Of a stretch of DNA of 63,539 nt, positions 1-7,824 are shown piece after piece. The stretch's first letter is position 1. Every line of letters begins with the position of its first letter. The notes beneath the pieces are model-generated. The model was given only the letters and a program-made list of their open reading frames with translations, ran no database searches and was not told the DNA's origin. Source of the DNA: Opitutales bacterium (lineage in GTDB: Bacteria > Verrucomicrobiota > Verrucomicrobiia > Opitutales > Oceanipulchritudinaceae); assembly GCA_020831525.1 (NCBI GenBank), contig JAFIGH010000014.1, forward strand, positions 1 to 63,539. The letters are read 5' to 3'. The position numbers and the translations under genes were made by a program.

Positions 1-186
1 ACGAAACAACGCGTCCCGCCGCCGCGCGGCATCGTCGCCGCCACCCTCGCGCGGGCAGGCCCGCCGCGTCAAGCATTTAATTTAACAAAGTCGAACTAAT
101 CTCCCCGATTTTCCCCTTGCCACCAGATTGCTCAATGCCAAATTGCTCAAAGCAAATCAATTTAGAAAATTTAAAAAAATCTAGTC
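1..186. other. Leader region before the first transposase gene
   Basis: No gene is supported here. The first 70 bases are GC-rich and could be the end of a gene outside the window. From about 75 to 186 the DNA is AT-rich. It holds a nine-base direct repeat (attgctcaa at 127-135 and 142-150, spaced by 15) and an A-rich run ending just before the transposase start. Similar AT-rich leaders precede the other two transposase copies. No convincing promoter hexamers were identified. Confidence 0.4.
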
Positions 187-1197
187 ATGGGAGAAAAAAG
201 AGTCATATCAGAAAAGATCTGCGTTTATCATCTTATTGCGCGTGTGGTGCAGCGGCGGCGGTTGCTGGCGGATGTGCAGCGCGAGGTTTGGGCGGGGGCG
301 CTGCGCCGCGCGGCGGTTTTCAGCGGGGTGGAGGTGATCACCTACTGCTGCCTGCAGAACCACTTCCACATCCTCGTGCGCATTGATCCGGCGGCGAAGG
401 CGTGTGACGACGCGGAGCTGGTGCGGCGGTTCCGCGCGCTCTACGGCAGCGCGAAAGCGATGTGGTGCGGACTGGACGCGGCGGGGCTGGCGCACGCGCT
501 GGCGCACGACCCGCCGGAGACGGCGGAGCGCTTGCGGGAGCGGCTGCGGGCGCGTATGGGGAACGTGTCGGAGTTCATGCGCACGCTGCGTCAGCGCTAC
601 ACGATGTGGTTCAACAAGACCTACGACACGGTGGGCACACTGTGGGCGGAGCGCTTCACGAGCGTGCTTGTGCAGGACACGCCTTGGCTGGTGGGCCTGG
701 TGGCGGCGTATATCGACCTGAACCCAGTGCGGGCGGGCCTTGCGGCGCTGCCGGAGGACTACCGGTGGAGCGGGTATGCGGCGGCGCTGGGCGGGGGCGA
801 CGCGGAGCTGCGGGGCGCGCTGGCGGCGTGTTTCCCGGGTGAGGGCGGAGAAGACGGGGCGCTGGCGCGCTACCGTCTACTGATGCTGGGGAAGGGGGCG
901 GTTTCGAAGCGCGACGGGACGGGCGCGCGGATTGACCCGGCGGCTTTGGCGAAGGCGGCGGCTTCGGGGGGCGAGTTAGAGGCGCATGAGTTGCTGCGCT
1001 TGCGGGCGCGGTTTTTCACGCGCGGGAAGGCGCTGGGGACGGAAGCGTGGCTGCGCGGGGGAGCGGGGGCGGCGGCGCTCTCGCGATTGCGCAAGCCGCC
1101 CGTACCGAGACCGGTGGAGATGCTCCGGCACACTGAACTTGCGGTGGCGGGCGGCGCCTCCGGGGTGGAGGCACCGCTGTCGGCAACAGAATCGTAG
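187..1197 (+). CDS. RAYT-type (REP-associated tyrosine) transposase, copy 1
   Basis: This 336-residue protein belongs to the Y1 (HUH) transposase superfamily, which cuts and joins single-stranded DNA through one tyrosine. The metal-binding HUH motif is NHFH at residues 58-61, and the likely nucleophile is Tyr138 in LRQRYTMWFN. The family signature GTLWAERF and the YIDLNPVRAG / DYRWSGY block follow at about 150-197. It is longer than IS200/IS605 TnpA, and no TnpB or IS ends are visible, which fits a domesticated RAYT. Two homologues lie at 10019-11047 and 60573-61589 and align without gaps over the first 200 residues. The first 20 codons are AT-rich and the rest very GC-rich. Whether REP-like palindromes are its substrates here is not shown. 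Confidence 0.88.
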   Translation: MGEKRVISEKICVYHLIARVVQRRRLLADVQREVWAGALRRAAVFSGVEVITYCCLQNHFHILVRIDPAAKACDDAELVRRFRALYGSAKAMWCGLDAAGLAHALAHDPPETAERLRERLRARMGNVSEFMRTLRQRYTMWFNKTYDTVGTLWAERFTSVLVQDTPWLVGLVAAYIDLNPVRAGLAALPEDYRWSGYAAALGGGDAELRGALAACFPGEGGEDGALARYRLLMLGKGAVSKRDGTGARIDPAALAKAAASGGELEAHELLRLRARFFTRGKALGTEAWLRGGAGAAALSRLRKPPVPRPVEMLRHTELAVAGGASGVEAPLSATES

Positions 1198-1411
1198 ACA
1201 ATGTGATTGTCGAGCGAAACGCCGTCTGGAGCGGCATGGAGCGACGGTAAAGTTGTCCCGCCGACAGCATCTCCACGGAAACAACCTTGACGGCGGCGGA
1301 CCGCCCCCATTTGAACGGTCTCTTTGGTCCGACTGTGCCCGGAGCGGGAATTTGCCCCGCTGGTGAGAAAGCGCCGCGCCGCGTGCCGACGGACCCCAAA
1401 CTGGAATTTTC

Positions 1412-2494
1412 ATGAGTTACAAGCTGTTCATCCCCGGACCTGTTGAGGTCTCCGCAAAGACATATACCGCAATGACGACGCCCGTTTTCGGGCACCGCAG
1501 CGCGGATTTCGTAGAGCTATGTCAGTCCGTCCAGCCGGGCTTGCAGACGCTTTTCGAGACGAAGGACCCTGTCTACATCTCCACGAGCAGCGCCTGGGGC
1601 GTGATGGAGGGTGCGATCCGCAACCTCGTGCGCAAGAAGGTGCTCAATTGCTGCAGCGGTGCGTTTTCGGACAAGTGGTATGATGTTTCCATGCGCTGCG
1701 GCAAGGACGCCAAGGCCCTGCAATATGAATGGGGCACGCCGGTCGACCCGAAGGACATCCGCCGTGAGCTTTCGAGCGGGGATTACGACGCGATCACTGT
1801 CATCCACAACGAGACGTCCACCGGCACAATGAACCCGCTGGCGGAGATCATGGCGGTGCTGCGGGAGTTTCCGGAGGTCATGAGCATTGTGGACTGTGTG
1901 AGTTCATTTTCAGCGGTCTCCATCCCGAAGGACGAACTCGGCATCGACGTTCTCCTGTGCGGCAGCCAGAAGGCGCTCGCCCTTCCGCCGGGTATGGCGC
2001 TTTTCAGTGTGTCGGAGCGCGCCCACGGTCGGGCGGAGGAGCTGGCCGACCGCGGCTACTACTTTGATTTTCTTGAATTCCGCAAGAACCACGAGAAGGG
2101 CATGACGCCCTCGACGCCGGTGATTCCACTGATTTTCGCGCTGAAGTCGAAGCTGGAGGACATTTTCGCGGAAGGCGTTGAAACCCGCCACGAGCGCCAC
2201 GCCCGCCTCAACCGCCTTGTGCATGAATGGGTGGACCAACGCGGGTTTGAGCTGTTGCCCCCGCGCGAATTCGCCTCGAAGAGCCTTTCATGCGTGAAGA
2301 ACACCAGGGACATCGATATCGCCGACCTCAACAAGCGGCTCAAGGCCCGCTACAATTGCGTGATTGACGGCGGATACGGCAAACTGAAGGGCAAGACCTT
2401 TCGCATCTCCAACATGGGCGACGAGACCGACGCCACGATCTCCGCGCTCCTCGACCAGTTGGATACGATTCTCGCCGAGATAGGGGCCGCCTGA
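1412..2494 (+). CDS. Class V aminotransferase (alanine-glyoxylate / serine-pyruvate / phosphoserine type)
   Basis: A 360-residue PLP-dependent fold-type I aminotransferase. The N-terminal FIPGPVEVS and GHRSADF motifs are typical of the alanine-glyoxylate/serine-pyruvate aminotransferase branch. The PLP lysine lies in CGSQKALALPPG (about residue 192), and the glycine-rich binding segment is TSSAWGVMEG near residue 55. Relatives act in glycine/serine/glyoxylate metabolism, and some serve as phosphoserine aminotransferases, so the substrate cannot be fixed from sequence alone. It starts 214 bp after the transposase and ends about 100 bp before topB. The leader at 1198-1411 contains a small hairpin (agcggg/cccgct near 1343-1361) of unknown meaning. 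Confidence 0.8.
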   Translation: MSYKLFIPGPVEVSAKTYTAMTTPVFGHRSADFVELCQSVQPGLQTLFETKDPVYISTSSAWGVMEGAIRNLVRKKVLNCCSGAFSDKWYDVSMRCGKDAKALQYEWGTPVDPKDIRRELSSGDYDAITVIHNETSTGTMNPLAEIMAVLREFPEVMSIVDCVSSFSAVSIPKDELGIDVLLCGSQKALALPPGMALFSVSERAHGRAEELADRGYYFDFLEFRKNHEKGMTPSTPVIPLIFALKSKLEDIFAEGVETRHERHARLNRLVHEWVDQRGFELLPPREFASKSLSCVKNTRDIDIADLNKRLKARYNCVIDGGYGKLKGKTFRISNMGDETDATISALLDQLDTILAEIGAA

Positions 2495-2594
2495 TCCGTC
2501 CGGCGTCGTTGCCGTGCCGTCGCTTTGCCCCTTGTCTGCGGAGGAAGGGGGCGGACATCCCGGTCCACACCGTTTCAAACACGACTATTACGAA

Positions 2595-5141
2595 ATGAAG
2601 ACATTAGTTATCGCCGAAAAGCCCAGTGTGGCCCAGGACATCGCGCGCTCCCTTGGCAAAATGAAGCGCGATGGTGACCACTTTGAAAACGATGAATACA
2701 TCGTTGCCGCCGCCGCGGGGCATCTCGCCGAACTCTGCATGCCGGAGGATATCGACAAAAAGCGCTACGGCTTCTGGCGGTTGAGCGAACTGCCCATCAT
2801 TCCGGAGCCTTTCAAGGTCAAGGCGCCGTCCGAAAAGCGTAGCAAAGAGCGTTTCGATTCGTTGAAAAAACTCATGGCCCGCAAGGATGTGGGCAAGATC
2901 CTCAACGCGTGCGACGCCGGGCGCGAGGGCGAGCTGATTTTTACCTACATATACGAGCTGGCAAAGTGCAAGAAGCCTGTCGAGCGCCTGTGGATGCAGT
3001 CGATGACCCTCAACGCCATCCGCGAGGCTTTCCATCGGCTTCGTTCGCCCGAACAGATGCAGGGTCTGCAGGACGCCGCACGCAGCCGTTCCGAGGCGGA
3101 CTGGCTTATCGGTATCAACGGCACCCGCGCCATCACCAAGCGTATGTTCGGGCGCGGCAAGCAAGTCGCTACCGTGGGGCGGGTGCAAACGCCCACGCTG
3201 TCCATCGTGCTCCGGCGCGAGATGGAGATACGCAACTTCAAGCCCCGCGACTACTGGCGGCTCGTCGGGCAGTTCGGTGTCACATCGGGTGAATACGAGG
3301 GCGTCTTCCAGCACCCCGAAGCGAACAAGCGCGGCATCGAAGAAGACCGCGCCGACCGCGTCTGGGACGAGGAGGAAGCCGGACGTCTCCTCGCCCGGGC
3401 GAAAGACGCTTCGCACGGTGTCGTCGAAGAAGAGAAAAAGCGCACCCGCCAAAGCTCTCCCCGCCTCTACGACCTCACTTCCCTGCAGCGCGAGGCCAAC
3501 GGCCGCTACGGCCTGCCTGCGGGCAAGACTCTCCGCATCGCCCAAGCCCTCTACGAGAAGCACAAAGTCCTCACCTATCCGCGAACCGATTCGCGCGCCC
3601 TGCCGGAAGACTACATCGGCACGGTCAAGGACGTGCTCGGCGCGCTTCCCGGCGAACTCGGCGAGAAGGCGGGACCTGTCCTTAAGAACGATTGGGTACG
3701 CCCGAACAAGCGCATCTTCAACAACGCGCAGGTCAGCGATCACTTCGCCATTATACCCACCGGTCAGACGAGTTCCAAGCTCAGCGCCGACGAGGCAAAG
3801 ATCTACGACATGGTGACGCGCCGCTTTATCGCGATCTTCTACCCGCCGGCCGAATTCGACGAGACCACCCGCCTCACCACCGTCGACAAGGACCTCGTCT
3901 TCAAGACGGCGGGCAAAGTCCTTGTCGAGCCCGGCTACCTCGCTGTTTACGGCAAGGCGGCGCTCGACAAAACGCTGCCGCCCCTCGCCGACGAAGACCG
4001 CGAGCCCAAGTGGTGGAAGGGCGGCCCCGTCCCCGGCGGTTACCTTGCCGAACCCCGCGGCAGCGAACTGGTGCAGGAGACCACCAAGCCCCCGCCGCGC
4101 TACACCGAGGCGACCCTTCTCGCCGCCATGGAAGGCGCCGGCAAGCTTGTCGACGACGAGGAACTCGCCCTCGCCATGAAGGAGCGTGGTCTCGGCACCC
4201 CCGCCACGCGCGCCTCCACCATCGATCACCTCATCAACGAGAAATACATCGAGCGTGACGGCAAATTCCTCGTCCCCACCGTCAAAGCGGAGAATGTCTT
4301 CGAGTTTCTCTCCGCTGTGAAGGCCGAGGTGCTGACCAGTCCGGACCTGACCGGCGAGTGGGAGCACAAGCTCGTCCAGATGGAACGCGGCAAACTCTCC
4401 CGCAAAGAGTTTATGGACGGGATTGTCGATCTCACGAAGACGATCGTCGACCGCACACGCAACTTCGAGGAATCTGAGGACGACGCCCGCGAGACTTCCG
4501 TCATCGCGCCGAGCGACGGTAAGCCTATGCTTGAAACCCTGCGCACTTTCCGGTCACAGGATGGCGTTTTCAATATCTACAAGACAATCGGAAACCGAAA
4601 GATGGAGGAGGCCGAGGTAGCCGAACTCCTCGAAAAGCGCCAGGTCGGCCCGCTCGACGGGTTCCGCTCACGCGCGGGAAAACCGTTTTCGGCGATGCTC
4701 CGCCTTGATGCGATGAACAAGGTCGCTTTTGATTTCGGGGACAATGCTTCGGGCGACAACGGCGATGCGGAGGGTCTCGACCGTTCGCAGCTCAAGGTTG
4801 TCGGCACGTACAATGAGACCGGTGCCAAAGTTTACGAGACCCCCAACGCCTATGCCTGCGAGCGCAGCCTCGACGGCGACGAGAAGAGCGCCCTGCGCAT
4901 CAGCCGCACCCTGCTCGGCAAGACGCTGCCCCCCGAGGAAGTATCCAAAATGCTCGAAGAGGGGAAAACCGGGCTCATTAAGGGCTTCAAGTCCAAGCGC
5001 ACCGGCCGCCTCTTCGACGCCTTTCTTCTTCTCAAGCCCGGAGGTAAGATCGGCTTCGAATTTCCACCCCGTCCGGCCCGCAAGGGTGCGGCCAAAAAGG
5101 CGGCCAAGAAAGCGGCGAAGAGCAGCGGCGGCGGCGATTGA
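2595..5141 (+). CDS. topB: DNA topoisomerase III (type IA)
   Basis: An 848-residue type IA topoisomerase that passes single DNA strands through transient breaks and can unlink replication or recombination intermediates with RecQ, which is encoded at 16.1 kb. The Toprim domain opens the protein (MKTLVIAEKPSVA) and carries the acidic DAGREGELIF motif. The catalytic tyrosine is Tyr328 in LTYPRTDSRALPED. Two topoisomerase C-terminal repeat segments (roughly 590-820) precede a Lys/Ala-rich tail that may bind DNA. The start at 2595 is chosen because the Toprim domain begins immediately there; 27 in-frame codons further upstream look unrelated. Downstream comEC is convergent with only 15 bp between stop codons. 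Confidence 0.95.
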   Translation: MKTLVIAEKPSVAQDIARSLGKMKRDGDHFENDEYIVAAAAGHLAELCMPEDIDKKRYGFWRLSELPIIPEPFKVKAPSEKRSKERFDSLKKLMARKDVGKILNACDAGREGELIFTYIYELAKCKKPVERLWMQSMTLNAIREAFHRLRSPEQMQGLQDAARSRSEADWLIGINGTRAITKRMFGRGKQVATVGRVQTPTLSIVLRREMEIRNFKPRDYWRLVGQFGVTSGEYEGVFQHPEANKRGIEEDRADRVWDEEEAGRLLARAKDASHGVVEEEKKRTRQSSPRLYDLTSLQREANGRYGLPAGKTLRIAQALYEKHKVLTYPRTDSRALPEDYIGTVKDVLGALPGELGEKAGPVLKNDWVRPNKRIFNNAQVSDHFAIIPTGQTSSKLSADEAKIYDMVTRRFIAIFYPPAEFDETTRLTTVDKDLVFKTAGKVLVEPGYLAVYGKAALDKTLPPLADEDREPKWWKGGPVPGGYLAEPRGSELVQETTKPPPRYTEATLLAAMEGAGKLVDDEELALAMKERGLGTPATRASTIDHLINEKYIERDGKFLVPTVKAENVFEFLSAVKAEVLTSPDLTGEWEHKLVQMERGKLSRKEFMDGIVDLTKTIVDRTRNFEESEDDARETSVIAPSDGKPMLETLRTFRSQDGVFNIYKTIGNRKMEEAEVAELLEKRQVGPLDGFRSRAGKPFSAMLRLDAMNKVAFDFGDNASGDNGDAEGLDRSQLKVVGTYNETGAKVYETPNAYACERSLDGDEKSALRISRTLLGKTLPPEEVSKMLEEGKTGLIKGFKSKRTGRLFDAFLLLKPGGKIGFEFPPRPARKGAAKKAAKKAAKSSGGGD

Positions 5142-5156
5142 CGGGGGTGAAGCACA

Positions 5157-6842
5157 TCAGTCTGGCGGGATGCCCGAGGCACCGAACATCAACAGCGCCA
5201 GAAACACAGCGGGCGGAAGGGCGAAGCGCCACGGCGTCGCCGACAGGGGGCGAAACCGAATGATCACGCCCGAAGAGAGAATCGCGCCGACCGTGACAAA
5301 CGGCATCGCGCCCGTCCGCCATTCCATATTGAAGTAGAATCCGGGTACGCGGAGAGCGGTTTCGACCATCCACAACATGACGGCCAGCACTGTCCACGAT
5401 CCCCGGTTGAGAAAGGCGCTCAATCCTTCAAGGCCCGCCAGACCGACGGCGGCGGAGATGACTCCGTTGACCACGGCGAGCGAGGCGGCGGGAATGAGGG
5501 CGAGGTTGAGGAGAAGCGCTCCGGGTGTGAAGAGGTCGAAGTAGGCAATGATCAGCGGCATACTCCCGAGGCTTGCGGCGAGACTGATGGAGAAGGCCGT
5601 TGCCGTCCAGCGAAGGGCCGCCGCGGTGGGAGCGACCCATGCGGGATGCAAGTCCTCCGGCATAAAACGCCCGAGGTTGATCGCGTCGCGCAGGTGGACG
5701 GAAAGCGGCAGACCGATGAGGAGTATGGAGCCGACAACGGCGTACGAAAGTTGAAAGCCCACGGCGAAGAGCTGGCGCGGATCCCACAGGAGCACGGCTA
5801 CGGCGGAGGCGACAAGCGCGGCGAGTGGCTCGCGCTGGCGCAGGAAGGCGTTCGCCGCCCAGTAGAACGCCACCATGCTGAAGGCACGTACGGCCGACGG
5901 CGGCGCGCCGACGGCGAGCACGTACCCGAAAAGCAATGTAAGCCCGGTGACAGCCGCGGCCCGCGGCGGTGCGCGCATCAGTTGCAGGGCGAGGACGAGG
6001 GTCAGCGCTACGGCCGCGACGTGCAGTCCGCTCACGGCGAAGAGGTGCATCGTGCCGGTGCGCACAAAGGCAGTGCGTAGGTCCGGCCCGAGCATCCATT
6101 TTTGCCCGAGAAGCATGGCGGCGAAGACGCGTCCGTAGGGGTGCTCTTTGTCCTCCGAACCGGCGAGGAGAATGAGGGTGAGCCTTTCGTTGGCGGCGTT
6201 GCCGAAGGCAGTATGCCACGACGCGCTTCCCATGTGTTCCAATACGGCTCCGCGGCGGAGTGTTGCCGAAACGCGTCGGGCGTCGAGGTAGGTGTCGAAA
6301 CCGTCGCGGGGCTCGGTTGAAGCCCGGAACTCCACAACGCCCCGTGCCTTCACGCGCTCGCCCCACCGAACCGGACGACCCTCGGAGCATGGCGCGAGCG
6401 AGTAATACACGCGGCAACCCTCCAACTCGGCCGAGGGCGCATGGGCTGTCGCCATCACGCGGCCCAATCCCATGGCGCGCTCTGGTAAGGCGAGCGAACG
6501 GAAGGTCTGCTCGACGTGGATTTCCAAGAGTGCGTCGCGTGCAGGCAGGTCCGCCCACTCCGCGGGTTCTGGCGCATCTTGCATCTGCCAGCGGCTCACC
6601 CCGAAGGCGATTATGGATAGGATGAGCAGCGGGAGCCATGCGCGGGATCCGGAAACCGCAATGCAGGTAACCGCCGCCGCGAGCGCAACGAGGGCGTAGG
6701 CGAGGGGCTTGTGGTAAACAGGAGTGATTACCGTTGTCGCCAGAGTGTATCCGGCGATCAAGGACAGCAGCACCCACACCAGCGGCACGCGCAGCGAGGG
6801 CAGTCGGAGGGACTCAGGTTCCGTGCGCGATAAAATGCTCAC
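5157..6842 (-). CDS. comEC: ComEC/Rec2-family inner-membrane DNA-uptake channel
   Basis: A 561-residue polytopic membrane protein of the ComEC/Rec2 family, which carries transforming DNA across the inner membrane. The Competence-domain signature MHLFAVSGLHVAAVA lies roughly in the middle, flanked by hydrophobic helices. A DUF4131-like stretch with two or three helices lies near the N-terminus. It lacks the C-terminal metallo-beta-lactamase domain of many ComECs. The start is placed at a GTG at 6842 because GGAGGT sits five bases upstream; an in-frame ATG at 6878 has no such site. The gene overlaps the end of thiD by 29 bp, which suggests translational coupling. No other competence genes are adjacent. 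Confidence 0.87.
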   Translation of the reverse strand: MSILSRTEPESLRLPSLRVPLVWVLLSLIAGYTLATTVITPVYHKPLAYALVALAAAVTCIAVSGSRAWLPLLILSIIAFGVSRWQMQDAPEPAEWADLPARDALLEIHVEQTFRSLALPERAMGLGRVMATAHAPSAELEGCRVYYSLAPCSEGRPVRWGERVKARGVVEFRASTEPRDGFDTYLDARRVSATLRRGAVLEHMGSASWHTAFGNAANERLTLILLAGSEDKEHPYGRVFAAMLLGQKWMLGPDLRTAFVRTGTMHLFAVSGLHVAAVALTLVLALQLMRAPPRAAAVTGLTLLFGYVLAVGAPPSAVRAFSMVAFYWAANAFLRQREPLAALVASAVAVLLWDPRQLFAVGFQLSYAVVGSILLIGLPLSVHLRDAINLGRFMPEDLHPAWVAPTAAALRWTATAFSISLAASLGSMPLIIAYFDLFTPGALLLNLALIPAASLAVVNGVISAAVGLAGLEGLSAFLNRGSWTVLAVMLWMVETALRVPGFYFNMEWRTGAMPFVTVGAILSSGVIIRFRPLSATPWRFALPPAVFLALLMFGASGIPPD

Positions 6843-7611
6843 CGGCGACCTCCAGCGGTCGGCGCATGGCGGCTTCAAGGTAAGCGAGGGCGGCTTCCAC
6901 GGCAGCTTCTAGAGCGGGGCCCTTCGCCAGCTCGGCGGCGATAGCGCTCGCGAGGGTGCAGCCGCTGCCATGCGTGTTGATATTGTGGATACGTTCGCGG
7001 CGCATCGCTTTGCGCGGTCCGCCCGGTATGGCAAGGAGGTCTACGAGGTCGTCTCCTCTCAGGTGGCCGCCCTTTAAGAGGACGGCGGCTCCGGTTGAGG
7101 CGGTCAGTTCGTCGGCCGCCCGTTCCATGTCGGCGGGGGACTCCGGATGCCAACCGAGCAGAACGGCGGCTTCGTCGAGATTCGGCGTGAATACGGTAGC
7201 AAGCTGAATCAAGCGCCGCATGGCCGCCTGTGCGTCCGCTTCCAGCAGCACCGCTCCGCTGGTCGCCACCATCACGGGGTCCACGACGAGCGGGACGTCG
7301 CGCCGCTCTTCCGCGAAGGCGCGCACTGTGTCGACCAATTCCGCATTGAAGAGCATCCCGGTTTTGATCACGGAGAGATCAAAGTAGACGGCGACAGCGT
7401 CGAGCTGCTGGAGGAGGAAGTCCGGCGATACGGCCTCGACTCCCGTTACTTCCCGTGGGTTCTGGGCCGTGAGGCACGTGATCGCGGTCGTCCCGAAGAC
7501 ACCGTGCGCGGCGAAAGTCAGGAGGTCGGCTTGGATGCCCGCGCCGCCACCGCTGTCGGATCCCGCGATGGTCAGGGCCACCGGAAGTCCGTGTTGAGGT
7601 CGTTGTGCCAT
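6814..7611 (-). CDS. thiD: Hydroxymethylpyrimidine / phosphomethylpyrimidine kinase
   Basis: A 265-residue ribokinase-fold kinase that phosphorylates HMP and then HMP-P in thiamine biosynthesis. The N-terminal [17 protein letters not shown] motif binds [12 protein letters not shown] is central, and the anion hole / catalytic loop is [16 protein letters not shown] near the C-terminus. Length fits the family. It is the first gene of a thiD-comEC pair and is divergent from the ligase gene across about 213 bp. I looked for a TPP riboswitch upstream and did not find one. Other thiamine genes are absent from the window. Confidence 0.95.
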   Translation of the reverse strand: MAQRPQHGLPVALTIAGSDSGGGAGIQADLLTFAAHGVFGTTAITCLTAQNPREVTGVEAVSPDFLLQQLDAVAVYFDLSVIKTGMLFNAELVDTVRAFAEERRDVPLVVDPVMVATSGAVLLEADAQAAMRRLIQLATVFTPNLDEAAVLLGWHPESPADMERAADELTASTGAAVLLKGGHLRGDDLVDLLAIPGGPRKAMRRERIHNINTHGSGCTLASAIAAELAKGPALEAAVEAALAYLEAAMRRPLEVAGEHFIAHGT

Positions 7612-7824
7612 GGCAATGAAGAGTGGGGCGGGCGGATGGCGTGCGCAAGAGTTTTTTGAACGTTATGTGTTGTGAATGTGAAATTGTGCTTGACAATCTC
7701 CAGCGAAAAATCATTGGAAACCGGGTGTAGTCCGTGGAATGGACTGTTTTTCGCATGGTCCTTGTCCGGCTCGTCCGGTTAGGCCCGCTTGTTCATCCAA
7801 TATTTCACACAACGCTGCTGCACA

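Noticed and set aside
187-1197. RAYT copies 1 and 3 as the ends of one large composite transposon
   Set aside because: The interval holds essential housekeeping genes (eno, cysS, purN, dxs), both copies point the same way, and no target-site duplication is visible.
1198-1411. Riboswitch upstream of the class V aminotransferase
   Set aside because: A small hairpin and GC-rich pairing exist, but no known aptamer consensus could be recognised.
7612-7824. Possible TPP riboswitch upstream of thiD
   Set aside because: The conserved CUGAGA and related elements of the TPP aptamer are not found on the minus strand in this gap.
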